Source of the DNA: Pseudevernia furfuracea
Taxonomy: Eukaryota; Ascomycota; Lecanoromycetes; Lecanorales; Parmeliaceae
Direction of reading: 5' to 3'
DNA: 64,000 nucleotides
Assembly (NCBI GenBank): GCA_022315425.1
Contig: JAIUPT010000032.1
Span: 124,001-188,000 of the forward strand
Shown here: positions 24,700 to 35,856 of the stretch, one piece after another
How positions within the stretch are numbered: the first letter of the stretch is position 1
Layout: every line of letters begins with the position of its first letter
Notes under the pieces: model-generated
What the model saw: the letters and a program-made list of their open reading frames with translations, nothing else
Database searches by the model: none
Told to the model about the DNA's origin: nothing
Made by a program: the position numbers and the translations under genes

Positions 24700-24749
24700 A
24701 ACATTCCACGCAACTTTCTCTCCCTCCTGGAGGAGGAGAGGCAGCCACG

Positions 24750-25934
24750 ATGCCCATCTCCTCGAAAACGATATCCGAACTCAAGGAAACCACCGCCCAA
24801 TTCGACTTCCTCCTCAGCGCCCCCAACGTCAAAATCAAGGCCATCCCACCCGACCACCGCCTCTGCGTCATCTGCCTCGAGCCCTTCGACACCGCCGCGT
24901 GGACGGTCGGGGCCCCGGTCAACCGGCCCGTGAAGCTGGAATGTGGCCACGTCTTCGGCACCACGTGCCTCGCCCGCCTGGTCTTCGACTCCGACTTCGG
25001 CAACCGCTGCCCCCTCTGCCGCGCGCCCGTGATCCCCGCGCCCGTCGCCCGGAACCCCAGCGGGCAGAGCTGGAAGGCGGCCGTGCCGCTCCTGCGGGTG
25101 CTGATGATGTTCGGCGGGGACCGGGCGGCCTTCTCCAAGCACAAGGCCCTCGACGTGCTGCAGCGCGGGGTGGAGCGGGAAGGGCCGGTGGCTCCCCCGG
25201 CGGCGGCGGCGGGGAAGCACATGCACCGCATCATGGTCCTGTACGAGGAGTTTCTGAGCCAGTTCTGCGACCGGCCCCCGCCGGTGGAGGACGCGGAGCG
25301 CCTTGTGGTTGCGGAGGCGCGGGTGGAGGAACTCCAGGACGCGTTGAGTGAGTTGGTGGACCTGCGGCGCCAGATCGATGAGGCGCAGGCGGCGAGGGCG
25401 CGGCGGGAAGAGGCGGCGAGGGCGGAAAGGGAGAGGGAATTGGAGGATGTTAAGGGGGAACTGGAGGCGGTGAGGCAGCGATGGGAAGAGGCTCGGGGGG
25501 CGCTGGAGGGTTCCGAGAAGGAGCTCGAGGAGGCCAGGAACGGAGGGCGGGTGGCTGGGAGGGAGCTGGAGGGGTTCGGCGAGGAGGCGAAGAAGGCCGC
25601 GACGGAGCTCGAAAGGACGCAGAGGAGATTGGAGGGGGCCGAGAAGGAGTTGAAAGCAATGGCGTCATCTATCGGGGTCTTTTACCTGGTGGGAATGACC
25701 ACCACTGCGGTGTTGGCACATCTCGAGGGCCATAGCTTCGACAGGTCCACTTCTTCCATGGCCATCCTCGGCATGTGGATCGTCCACTGTGTCCTCGCTG
25801 TGGTTCGGATCGCTGTGTTTTGGATCGCTGTGTTTTGGAGTCGACCTAGCAGGAAGTCTTGGAAGATCTTTGGGCTGGTCGTGTGTTGCGGGTTGCTAGG
25901 GATGGGTCTTGAAAGGGAACGCTTTGCGCTCTAG
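24750..25934 (+). CDS. RING-type zinc-finger, coiled-coil membrane protein (394 aa)
   Basis: Single exon. The RING-like finger uses C39, C42 (RLCVICLEPF), C65, H67 (LECGHVFGTTC), C73, C87 and C90 (NRCPLC); the position of the fifth ligand is G70, so one metal ligand of the canonical cross-brace is missing. Residues about 185-305 are a long Glu/Arg/Ala coiled coil. The C-terminus has hydrophobic segments (SSIGVFYLVGMTTTAVLAHL; MAILGMWIVHCVLAVV; IFGLVVCCGLLG), so it is probably membrane anchored with the finger in the cytosol. RING proteins are usually ubiquitin ligases; activity here is inferred only. A 15-bp tandem duplication (ggatcgctgtgtttt, about 25806-25836) repeats IAVFW. The gene is much more GC-rich than its flanks. 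Confidence 0.88.
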   Translation: MPISSKTISELKETTAQFDFLLSAPNVKIKAIPPDHRLCVICLEPFDTAAWTVGAPVNRPVKLECGHVFGTTCLARLVFDSDFGNRCPLCRAPVIPAPVARNPSGQSWKAAVPLLRVLMMFGGDRAAFSKHKALDVLQRGVEREGPVAPPAAAAGKHMHRIMVLYEEFLSQFCDRPPPVEDAERLVVAEARVEELQDALSELVDLRRQIDEAQAARARREEAARAERERELEDVKGELEAVRQRWEEARGALEGSEKELEEARNGGRVAGRELEGFGEEAKKAATELERTQRRLEGAEKELKAMASSIGVFYLVGMTTTAVLAHLEGHSFDRSTSSMAILGMWIVHCVLAVVRIAVFWIAVFWSRPSRKSWKIFGLVVCCGLLGMGLERERFAL

Positions 25935-26697
25935 AGTAAGCGATTCCGCTTGGCGGCCTCTTGTGGAGAAATATGGTAGGGTCTGGTTGAACAAGGGCAG
26001 ATGAATTACCAAGTCGGTGTCTTAATAGAAGGGAAGATCTTGCAATACAGTCTCTTTCTTTCGCAACATCCGTTTTACGACTGGAATTTCACATGTATTC
26101 AACTTCTCACGCCGCGAGGGGAAGTAGTGCACCGTAGATCCAGTTTGATGCAGATTTCAAAAAGAAAAGAACGAACGGTGATAAGTAAAGCTCCTTGCGT
26201 AAGACTGTCGTCTAATAACAAAATCCATGTTTCAAATTAAGCGAAAATTCCCTTCGAAAGTGTAGTCTCTACGAAGTACGTCGAAAATGAGCTTCGGAGA
26301 TAGTCGTCCATATCGTTGAGGAGCTATCTTCAACTGTGGTGTCTCAGCAATCGTCGCTTGTGAAATCCTTTCTTTCTTTCTTTCAATATTATGCAGGAAG
26401 GGACATCTTGGGCGGCGGCGGAATCCCACTCGTAAGCGGCCGCATAGAAGAGCGCAACGATGATCCAAACCTTCCCATCCTCTCGCAAGTGCTTGATGAG
26501 GGTAAACACGCAAAAGCGCTGAACACATATCCCACATTCTTCCCTTTTCCTGTGGACTAACACCTTACTCTCCATCACAGCCCAATCTCTGACAACTACA
26601 AGTCTGGGATCACGAAAATACAAGCAAGCACTCATGCTCAATCTCGCCCAAAACTCCGAACAAGTATGACAGACTCCACAGCTATCGCGCGCGGCCA
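25935..26697. other. gene-free stretch
   Basis: 3' flank of the RING gene and upstream side of the decayed gene at 26698. A 220-codon minus-strand open frame (26330-26992) is antisense to that relic and unconvincing. A TTTC microsatellite sits near 26370. Confidence 0.45.
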
Positions 26698-27540
26698 ATG
26701 GATTTTCAATTCCTCGACTTTCCACGTGAGATCCGGGATCTTGTCTATAACTCACCTCTTCCGCCGCGAGTACACGGTCCGAGATGCCCGATATTTCTCC
26801 CCGCAAAACGCCCCGCCAACAGCCACGGCCCAAAAGAACGACGGATCCAACGCACGCGAAGCGTTGAGCCCCGAACGCACTAGCCGCCGCACCGCCGCAC
26901 CCCCACTCCCCCCAAGACCCTCCACAGAGAGCCCGAAAAGCAGCAAGTCCCTCGCCCCAGCCTCGCCATCCCGCGAAACCCTCCAAAGGCATTCAAGGAA
27001 AAGAAGCGGCGGAAACCCCTCCGCGCGACGGGCCCTGTTCCACTTCCCCCTCCCGACGTGCTTCATGGGAAGGCGAACCTCGGCCCCGCTGCGGAAACAA
27101 AAGGTCCCGCGGCTGAGAAAACATCATGCTCCACTTCGACATGAATCTGTACGGAGAGCTCGAGGGGGGTAGAAGAGGACGGCGGGACCACGGACAGGGA
27201 CGTGCGCGTCGAACGTTCGGGCGCTTGGGCGCCGGCAATCGATCCACGGCGCCGCGTCTGCGGTGTTGTGCTGGAGAATTGGAAGCCGTTTGAATGCGCC
27301 GCCGGGGCTGGGATGGTTCGGTGCGTTGGAGGCTCTGGAGGGGTTTGAGAGGGTGGTGGTGAAGATCGTGTGTCCGCGATGGTCGTTTGGGAAGACGTTG
27401 GGGGTTTGGAGGGAAGGTGAGGGGGGAGGTCGAAGAAGTGGGATCAGGTGAGGGATGATGTTAGAGTGGGGTTGGATGGGTTGGGGCCGAATGTTGTTTT
27501 TGACGAGGGGGATTCTCGCTGCATTGGGTTTGATACGAGG
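26698..27540 (+). pseudogene. decayed LPxELR (F-box-like) gene
   Basis: An ATG at 26698 reads FQFLDFPREIRDLVYNS, the family start. The frame must then shift to continue LFRREYTVRDARYFSPQNAP. Later fragments in changing frames read RVERSGAWAPAIDPRRRVCG with VVLENWKPFE, then LEALEGFERVVVKIV (ending in a stop at 27451), and finally VGLDGLGPNVVFDEGD followed by RCIGFDTRSAF, which matches the family C-terminal block (LGP ... LEFHPR in the paralogs). At least three frameshifts, so not functional. The region is unusually GC-rich, which inflates open frames on the opposite strand. Confidence 0.6.
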
Positions 27541-29505
27541 TCGGCCTTTTGGGAGAATCGAGGGTAGGAGGGGGGCACAGGATCTTTTGAGCTCGGTTGG
27601 AGGGACGAGATAGCTTTGTGGACAGATGTGGAGGTAGATCTCGCTTCGTAGCTCCCTCAAATGTATATAGTAGTCGGCTTTGCAGCTTTCGTTTCATCTT
27701 TTCGTGTAAGAGGCGCTGGATTCGAAAGCGGTAATGCTTGGGAATAATGGAAAGGGGGGAAAGAGGTATCGGCCACAGATAAAACCCTGGTGTGAAGAAA
27801 GTGAATTGGAATCAGACAGAACTCCCTCAAATGCGGAATAGCTTGCTAGCTACTCAGGCCTTATCTTATAAGTAAAGTATGTAAGTTTGTCTTTGCTTTC
27901 TCCAGTGGGTGCCATTTATCTCGAAATATCGCTGGCTGTTTCTCGAACCTTAGCGCCCGTAGCTCCCCAGAGTCCCTCCAACACTCATGCCGCACGATAC
28001 GGGCCACCTCTTCTAACTCTCAGAGGTCGTCATGGGCGAGCCCTTGAGAAATTACTACCGTCATAGCCTCCGAACTTTCTTCGAAATCGGAAGAGCGGTG
28101 GAGCGCAATAGTCTTTGGTTCCAAATCAATACGGGAATTAGTGGTAAGTACCGGATTCTTTGCCAAGTTTTGGTCTCCTCTTGTGTGGTGCAAAATTTGT
28201 CCATGCATAGTTTGGAATATGGGAGTTCAACCTTGTAGGTATAAGATGCGGTTTGAAATCGGGAAAAGGGTCGTTAGGTGGTGGCAAGAATAGAGAACCA
28301 ATGCTGATACATGCTAATTCGTACATCACGGATAATAGCGCGAATATCATGGCGGCTACAGTGGCAGTAGATTTTCTTCTCGCTGTTGCTTGTTTTCCCA
28401 AATTGGTGAAGTGTAGTTTTTCGACTTATCTTATCATCTAGTCCTTTTCGTTTCTCGGAGTTTTTGATATTTGATCTTTTTTGTTTTCAGGAAAAAGACT
28501 AGCGTCATTCAAGAATCTTCTCCACCACTAATGTCTAGCAAAAGGAAACTCAAACGGAAGCTCAGAATGCTGACGGTGGGGGTCTTGGTTTGGCACCGGC
28601 ATTCTGTTGAGTGCAGTGAGTCAGCGAATGCTCTATGCGAGATTCTCTTGTAAGGACTGTAGACTGCATTAGGATCTATCACAGGCAGCGCCCCGAGGCT
28701 GGTACATCTTGTCGTCTGTTGTTCCTACCTAAGTAAAGTAGAGTGTCTAGCTGTTGGACGATTCATCATTTCAGAGAATAGGGATATTCAAAGCTGAGGA
28801 AGAGATGCAGTCTTTAATACAGGGAAATGAATATGCGGAGATGAGAAAGGTTATTACTGGGGGCGAAAAGAGAGGAAAGGCAATGTTCTCCATATCCAGC
28901 CCAGGAATAGCCAGGCATCAAATTCTCGTCTCTTACATTCCGAAAGTGCTGCCAGAAAGAACAGCAGTCGTGTCCGTGCCTGGATACACTGTCTCAAGTG
29001 CTTTTATATGTAGAGTGCTAAGGAATTTCCTTTGGATGTTCTGAATCCTCGCAGATTGGAGGAAGCCAGTTTTCGCGACTGCCAGTTTTTCTGGCAGCTT
29101 GCCTGTTTGGGGCTCTGTCATTCAGACACCCCTCTTTTTATGTATCCTATCCGTTGAAAAGGGACTGCGGGTGCCTTGATACTTCGAAATTCGTTCAAAT
29201 CCCAGATTCATTATCATCAAATTGAATTAGGTAGCTATAGACCCTTGGACAAACTTTTCATACCTGTGCTGTCCAAACATAAAGCCTTGAGTTTTGTGTA
29301 GTTTAGTGTATCCAACAGAAACTAAATGGCCACTATTATGTCAGTAAGATGGGAATGATTTTCTTGTAAGTCTGAGATACATCAACATTGGTTTTGGCGA
29401 ATCTTGGTAAGAGTCCCAATTTCATGTTTTTTCTCTAAGTAATGCCAAGAACAGAGAAAAACCCTACACAGTGTGACACACTTAACTCAATAAAGGTTTG
29501 AGCTT

Positions 29506-29683
29506 GGTGACGCTCTGAGTCCCTAGCCCTGTGACGCCTTAAACGTAAGAATGCCTAAGATGGGGTGACTAAGACGGGGTGACGCCTAAGATAGGGTGAC
29601 GCCTAAGACAGAGAAATGGGTGACGCCTCAGAACGATACCTAAGATAGAAAGACGCCTAAGACAGGGTGACGCCTAAGCTGGG
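29506..29683. repeat. degenerate TGACGCCTAAG minisatellite
   Basis: About nine spaced copies of a unit close to TGACGCCTAAGAYAGGG (17 bp). Some are reduced to GCCTAAGATGGGG and some are separated by unrelated 7-15 bp inserts. The best copies lie at 29580-29610 and 29651-29683. No open frame follows the period. Confidence 0.8.
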
Positions 29684-29875
29684 AGACCAACAAGATCAAA
29701 ACTTGCTTCCAGGTTTTCTATGATCTTACATCATCACAAAAAAATATTTCTCAGAGCAGCAGACATTTATCAAGTTGACAGACGGTTTCTTTGAACACCA
29801 GGATAACAACCTGCTACATTGCCAAACAGTATTAGCTTTCACAGCACTGTCTTATGAACAACAACTGGCAAACTC

Positions 29876-30001
29876 GTGGAATCCTATCACAGGTTTGTGA
29901 ACTTTGCTGACAGACTGGTGAACCTTCGCTACACGTTCGTGGAACTCTGTCACAGAGTCGTGAATCTATTTCACAGGTTCTTGAATGTTTGTCTAGGTGC
30001 G
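29876..30001. repeat. six-copy 21-bp tandem repeat
   Basis: Six consecutive units of exactly 21 bp (starts 29876, 29897, 29918, 29939, 29960, 29981), each beginning GTGAA or a close variant and mostly containing CACAG. Since 21 is a multiple of three, the minus strand stays open (29832-30041) and would encode a seven-residue period of the form S-R-x-C-x-x. Copies have diverged strongly but the length has not. Confidence 0.8.
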
Positions 30002-30384
30002 TCAAGAAAGTCCGACTGTTGCTATCAAAGCTAACCACCAAAGCGGACTATTCGCACTCTGGTGCAAGTACAGCTGGCGCGCAAATACTGAAAGCACACA
30101 CAAAAATAGCTTGACTTTTGCTGAACTGTCCACTATCTACCTTCAAAGCACATGCAAATTCTTTAGACACAATTCAGCGAATCTCTGTATCAGCCGGTGA
30201 TAGCAACCTCTTGGTTAGGATTGAAGCAGGAATTGTCAGTAAAGATCTCCGCTTCAATGCATGTGCCACTGACGCGCAAATACTAATTCCTTGGCTACAA
30301 TAGCTTGCCTCTTGCTCAAACTTGTTCAACTATCATCCGCATATTTGACTGCCTCAATTGATCGGGACAGCTAAGATCGGAGAC

Positions 30385-31220
30385 ATGTCAGGAACTAATT
30401 GGTCCATGCTATCTGCCGAAATTAGAATTAGCATATACACCAATGTCTTGCGAGGGGGACAATACATTGTTGCTGATCCCGAGTTCGAATTTCTAAAATC
30501 CTTGAGCAGGTTTCGTTACGGCAAGATCGACTATCGTCCTCCAGCATACTCTGGTTTACCATTGACTTCAAAGTCGATAAGTGAAGAACTTCAGGAAGTG
30601 CTATATAAGACATGCGTGTTTCGCGCTTATCTGTGTAAGTACACGGATACCGTGCTGGGATCTCCCTGTCCTAAAGTGTTTGCCGCCTCCAAAAGGTGGA
30701 ACTGTTCTTAGACCTTGATGCTTATCGGAAAATCCCCGACGAACATATGAAAGATCCAAAGAGATGCTACCACGAATGGTTCCAGGCCATCGGTGGCCTC
30801 GAGAATCCTCGGAAGTATTGCCGCGTAACAGTCTCGAATATTGCGTTTAGCAATCGGCCCTACGAAACAAACGACCTTATCCAAACTTCACTCTATTCGC
30901 AGTTTTTGGAGGCCTGCAAGAATTTTGTTGGTTTTCAAACGGTGATATTGGAGCTTGGAAGTGGGCCACCTTTCTCCTTCAACAGGCATTCACAGGAATC
31001 TTTTTATCAAGCAGCGACTGGCCCAGCTCAAGATCCCATTTATGCTGGAGGACCCTTCGAAGCCTTAAAATTGCGTCTTGCGATGGTATTGGAGCCATCT
31101 CTTGGGTCTTGCATTTACTATGACCGTGGCAATTTCCGTTGTCTGGAGTTTCGCCCTCGCGACACTGTGAATGTGATAGAGCCAGGCCAAAAGCCGTTCA
31201 TCGACCCAATGGACGGCTGA
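30385..31220 (+). pseudogene. LPxELR F-box-like gene with one frameshift
   Basis: From ATG 30385: MLSAEIRISIYTNVLRGGQY is a variant of the family start, followed by GLPLTSKSISEELQEVLYKT. The frame ends at a TAG at 30709, but the neighbouring frame from 30696 continues seamlessly with VELFLDLDAYRKIPDEHM ... CKNFVGFQTVILELGSG and the C-terminal block CLEFRPRDTV to a stop at 31220. The switch is at AAAAGG (30691-30696). A GTAAGT donor at 30635 with an AG at 30694 gives the wrong frame, so an intron does not explain it. One indel only: a very young pseudogene or an assembly error in a short homopolymer. Confidence 0.7.
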
Positions 31221-33483
31221 CTGCGGTTTCCATAACCAAGGACTCCTCCAATCGCAATCGAGTGAAGGATGAGCTGCTCGTGCTCATGTATTCGGTGGGG
31301 TCAGAGCTATTTCACAAATGGAATTCTAGTCTTCGAGAAGTCAAAGGCGAAAAAGGGGAAGGTTTCAACATTGTTACAGCTGTCGCCTTGCAAAGATCAA
31401 GAAGAGTGTTCGGAGATGAGAAAGCCTGAAAGGCAGACGGCTAGGCAACGGAGATCATTCATGTTGTTACAGTCGTTTTGTTACGTGAATTTTCGATAGC
31501 ACCCGGCAAAGAGCAATCTCTCGTAGCAAATGTTGCTCCAATTGAACGTTCCAATATGAAGTCTTCTCGCTGATTTTTGTCGTGTCGATATTTAAGCCGC
31601 TTCGACTATCAGTCTCAGCAAGAATCTCGGAAACCCCCGAAGCCATTTTTGAGTCTGAGGGTCTTTGTAGCAGCCTCTTGAGTCTCTATTAGATGGCGTT
31701 TGCAAAGATTTTGAAGACCAGATTTTGACCACATATGGTTAGTTTTCAACTTCACCGTAATGCTTTCAAGTAGATTTTAGACCTTTATACTAATTGCTTG
31801 GCTGCAGCTTCATGTGCGTGTTGACGTCCTTAAAACGTACCTCACATGAAGACTTAGGAAATTCCATTAAGTTGAGAATCCCTGTAGAATGTAAAAGCAT
31901 TAGCATTTTGATTTGACCAACAGCAGACTCTGCAATAACATGAGTATGGTCGTGTCAGGGAAACTGACTGCATAATCTACATGTCAGCGTGAACTTTAAT
32001 AGTCTTCACTACTGTAAAGCTTCAAATTGTCTTTTAAATCGTCGCGAACCCTCTCTATTTACTCGTACTGACCTGAGAAGGAAACGCGTCACACTGAGAA
32101 ATGCACCAACTTTTAATCAGATAAATCCGGGGCCCTATCCGGGGGAGGCTTGAGGCGGATACTACCCCGAAATATATCCCCGAATCTACTTCGTGCCCTA
32201 ACCCGAAGTCTCAAATTGCAAACATGACTCAGAGATGTTACATCATGAAGAGGATTGTGGAAGAGATAGAGTTTGCTTTAGGATCTGCTACTATTCTGGA
32301 CAAAGACTTTACGCAAATAGTTAAATTCACCCCACAACTCTCTAGCCGAAATTGTCAAAGTGGGAGGTATGCTGAAAAGGTAAGAAACACGGAGCTACAA
32401 GGAGGTCCAGGCTCGAAAGGCTGGTTCAGAGGCTTGGACAGAATCGAGCTGAGGAGAGTAGAAAGAAGGGATTGCTTTTCATGCGGAAATTGTTTCATGT
32501 CATGTTTCAGTTATGATGCATGGGATGCTTGATTTGTTCCATCTCAGGACTCTTCTGGAACAATTATTGTAATCCTCAACAGTTGTACACATGATCTAGA
32601 ACAGGGACAGGATAAGTCTGAGAAATATATTTTGAAATGCCATAAGCGGTGCTCCCTTCATAGATCCGACATGCTCTTAGTTGCAGCGCGGTCTTGCGAA
32701 TCAGAGATTGCACCTTTAAACCTGAAAAAATAGTCCCAAGCTTGCAATACGTATGTTGTCTGGATAGCATATCTTTTATTTTCAAGAGCAAGAAAAGGAA
32801 GATTCGGGGCACATACCGGGTTCAAAGTGACAAAAGAAATTTGTCTTATAAACTTGATGGAGCACGAAACAGACATGTCGTGCCTCACAACGCTCCCTCT
32901 AGTTTTTGAAATAAATAAGCCAATTGAATGACCCAACATCGCATTACAGAGACCAGAATCAGACTTACGGCCGTACGGAAAAGCAGAAAGGTTTCTCGGA
33001 CCGAGGCCATGGCAAACATAACGTCATCAACAACAAGTTTCTTGATTGATTTGATAATGGTGCTACTGACTCTTCGAACTCGTTTTCAAAGCCATCGCAA
33101 GAGATAGACTTGTGTTGCTCTAACAAGCCCGTTGCCTAGACGGCAAGGATTTATGTCACCCCTTTGTGAACGGCAAGCGATATCTATAGCCGGTATGATC
33201 ATCCAAAAGGGCATGGCCTTAGAATCACTCATTCAAAACGCTGACAAGATTCAACATCTCGTTACTGAGAGATGACGTCCGTGCCGCTATTGGCTACGCT
33301 TATCTGGTGCGGTGCAGCAACATAAAAGGTATGGAAACGCATTGAAATGCCTTGCAGAGTCAATAACGACCCAGCTTAGACCTGGCACAAGGTATGTGGG
33401 AGAGGCTAGCTACGCGTTGTCTCTACTTTCACCCCCACGACTACGTCCATTCCCAGTTCAAGAAAAGCAGACAGGGTTTTATT
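31221..33483. other. gene-free, AT-rich stretch
   Basis: Nothing convincing on either strand; all open frames are about 100 codons or shorter, overlap, and have no motif. No repeat beyond short A/T runs. Confidence 0.45.
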
Positions 33484-34640
33484 AGATAGGACGGCGCAGC
33501 TAGCCAGACCGAGCTTCAAGAGTATATCAAAAGTATAATGAGAAGGCTGCTTTGTCACAATCATTAACAGTGGTCAAAAAAGATGATGCGGGCTTCCAAT
33601 ACAAGAAGGGGGGCAGACGACGTGCATTGACTGGACGTGGGGCTGCTGACGCAGAAGACCAAGCGTCACGTCGTCAAATACGAAAGGATAAGAATGTACA
33701 GAGGGCCGACGGGAATTTGCGGCGCAGGCACAGAAGGACCAAAAGCAGAAGAACAGAGATCAGCAAAGTGCCTTCGCCTTCTCTCAGCTAATCTGGTCTG
33801 AAGATGGTAAAGAGGTTTCTTCTACTACTCATCAACCGGGTTCTGCACGCGATAGGGGAGACGATTTTGACGATCCTCTCTCCAGAGGCGATGGCGACAG
33901 CGACATTGAGTATTTGTGTACCCAGTATATCCAGAACCCTGGTCGACCACCTTCGAAAGGCCATATCAACACCCTAAGTTCATTGCTTTTCGAACCATTG
34001 TTGGATAATTTTACCAACATCGGCGATTTTGACGATTTTCCTTCTCTCTCTGCCGCAACGACGACTCCACCTCTTATGTCGTGACCTGATCGTCATAATC
34101 AACAGCAGCGTTTTATTGCACCAGATGAATCCACTTCTTCAGCAACGACCAGGGCCAAGCGGGTTGTCGCTTCGAAGACTAACAAGCGGGTCAGGTGAGA
34201 GTCTCAATAGCGCCACTAGGCGGAGGATAAGGCAGAGCTAGCGACTCAGAGGGAGGAGGCGGTAGCGAGGAATAAGGCGAAGGCTATGAAGCCTAGGTAG
34301 GAGGATGGAAGCCCGTTGGCGGATTATTTATTGAGTTCTTCGCTGTAGAACGGTCGCCTGTAGGGTACTTAGCAAGTGAGAGTTCCCCGCTTGGGGGTCC
34401 GCTGGAGGTCCCGCGAGGGCAGTATTAGTATGGATGGGGAACTGTGGGAGGGGGACTGTCACGAGTTAAGTTGAGCTTGGTATAGTCAGCTCTGACTGTT
34501 TGTATGAGCGGCTCGAAGATCCTCGCGCGAGAAACTTGACGCACCCCAAGCCAGTTGAAGCACACCTTCGGGTGGACCGAGAGTCAGGCTTAGCTTACTC
34601 CCACTCCTACGTGGTTCCAAAGCATAGGTGTTGTGAGTAA
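33484..34640 (+). mobile_element. probable transposon relic
   Basis: A Lys/Arg-rich open frame (33552-33791) is followed by a frame that can be read across several stops from about 33840 to 34350: DFDDPLSRGDGDSDIEYLCT, then FEPLLDNFTNIGDFDDFPSL, TGA, RFIAPDESTSS ... TNKRVR, TGA, two TAG, AEDKAELATQREEAVARNKA. Every stop could derive from CGA or CAG by one C-to-T change. At 34447-34459 a purine run (gggaggggga) is followed by CTGTCACGAGTT, which looks like the polypurine tract and LTR start of a Gypsy-type element. No second LTR or target duplication was found, and the class of the upstream coding relic is not certain. Confidence 0.35.
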
Positions 34641-35856
34641 GCTGTTGCAGTATTTATACATGGGGTTTCAGCCCTTGAATTCCCCTTGGCGATGGAAAAT
34701 CACGCTCAAATCCTCACTGCCAAGTTACGATACAGGCCTCGGTGGGCCACAAAGATTTCAAAGCTTGGCATCGCAGGCTCTGAGTGCGCTAAGCTCGATT
34801 CAACAAATAGCATGATAGGTTGTACGACCGCCTTTTGTGTCCTCCCTCTCCCAGTGCTTTGCGTGAACTTTTCTAATACTCTATCAAGTATTGTATTCAT
34901 TGATAAAGATAATGAGAGAACAAATAACCGAAATCAACAAAGATGTGAAGAAGATATTTGAGCTTGTTTACAGTCATTATTTTCCAAGGAATCAAGGCTG
35001 TATATCTTTGTTGTAGGTGGCTTAGTGGGGTGTGGGACAGTCTACGATGAAAAAGGTAGGTACTTGACTTTGGCGTTGGAAAGATTACTAACACCTTTGT
35101 CTCTGCTACCATCGTTGCTTGTCCTCAAACAAGTAGCTCTGGAGATGTGTGTACTTTTTCTAGCACTACTAAGAATTCTGCAGAATTTTACTAGTCGTTG
35201 GAGTCTTGAAGTTTTGGACTTAGCATTATAATCTCCCGTCATTGTGATGATGGTATGGCGATTTATTATGTACTGGATGAGAGATTCATCCTTGGTGGGA
35301 GGGTTGCTTCCCTCTGTTCGAGTGTGCGGAGGCCACATGCCAAGGCCGGCCACTAGCGCCTTGGCATAGGCCACATCGAAGGTACCTGCCACCTGCTGTA
35401 TACTTCTTTTCTAGCATTAATTTCTTGGTCACAGACTACCATAGAGTGTTTCTGGTTGCAGTCCCGACACCATTTACCTCCGGAGATGCTACGCCTATCG
35501 AAGTCCGGTCAAGCAGCTGCATCACTGTATGTCAGCTGGGTAAAGACCGTCTTGTGCTAATCAGAATTTCTATGATCTATATTGTGGTGGTGCGGTTGGG
35601 GCTAAAGTTGAGAAGGTGAGATTTTGGCTTCGCCGAGGGCCGTTATAGAATACGTGTCATGATGCTGGAACTGGGCTCCTGGCTTTGCAGGCAAGGATCA
35701 CGGGCTAGATATTGCTATTAATGAGTTTGAAAAGAGCCATATTGGGCGGTTGAAGCAGAATAAGCCTCTCATGAGGTTTGCGCAATAGCATGTTTTGAGA
35801 TAGGGGAGCAGCAGCCCTAGGTAACTCAGACAGATCGCCAACACCTACTCAGAAAC
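34641..35856. other. gene-free stretch
   Basis: A minus-strand open frame (35042-35392) contains GDYNAKSKT, vaguely like the GDFNAH motif of LINE endonucleases, but no further support exists. Otherwise nothing. Confidence 0.35.

Larger units (their letters stand above)
23045..24749. other. divergent intergenic region, low-complexity
   Basis: Serves as the upstream side of both flanking genes. Contains GA-rich runs (23537-23590), a CATA microsatellite at 23898-23924, a CGTA run near 23987 and an 8-bp tandem repeat listed separately. Open frames here follow the simple repeats and are not genes. Confidence 0.5.
27541..30384. other. gene-poor stretch with minisatellites
   Basis: No gene supported between the two LPxELR loci; open frames stay below 100 codons without motifs. 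Two tandem-repeat tracts are listed separately (29506-29683 and 29876-30001). Confidence 0.45.

Noticed and set aside
24599..25234. Two long minus-strand open frames over the start of the RING gene
   Set aside because: Caused by high GC and few stops opposite a real gene; Arg/Pro/Gly-rich composition without motifs.
29190..29210. GTTCAAATCCC, a possible tRNA B-box
   Set aside because: No matching A-box or cloverleaf can be drawn upstream within 40-70 bp.
35042..35392. GDYNAKSKT on the minus strand, like a LINE endonuclease motif
   Set aside because: Only one short motif fits; no reverse transcriptase or other endonuclease motif could be found nearby.
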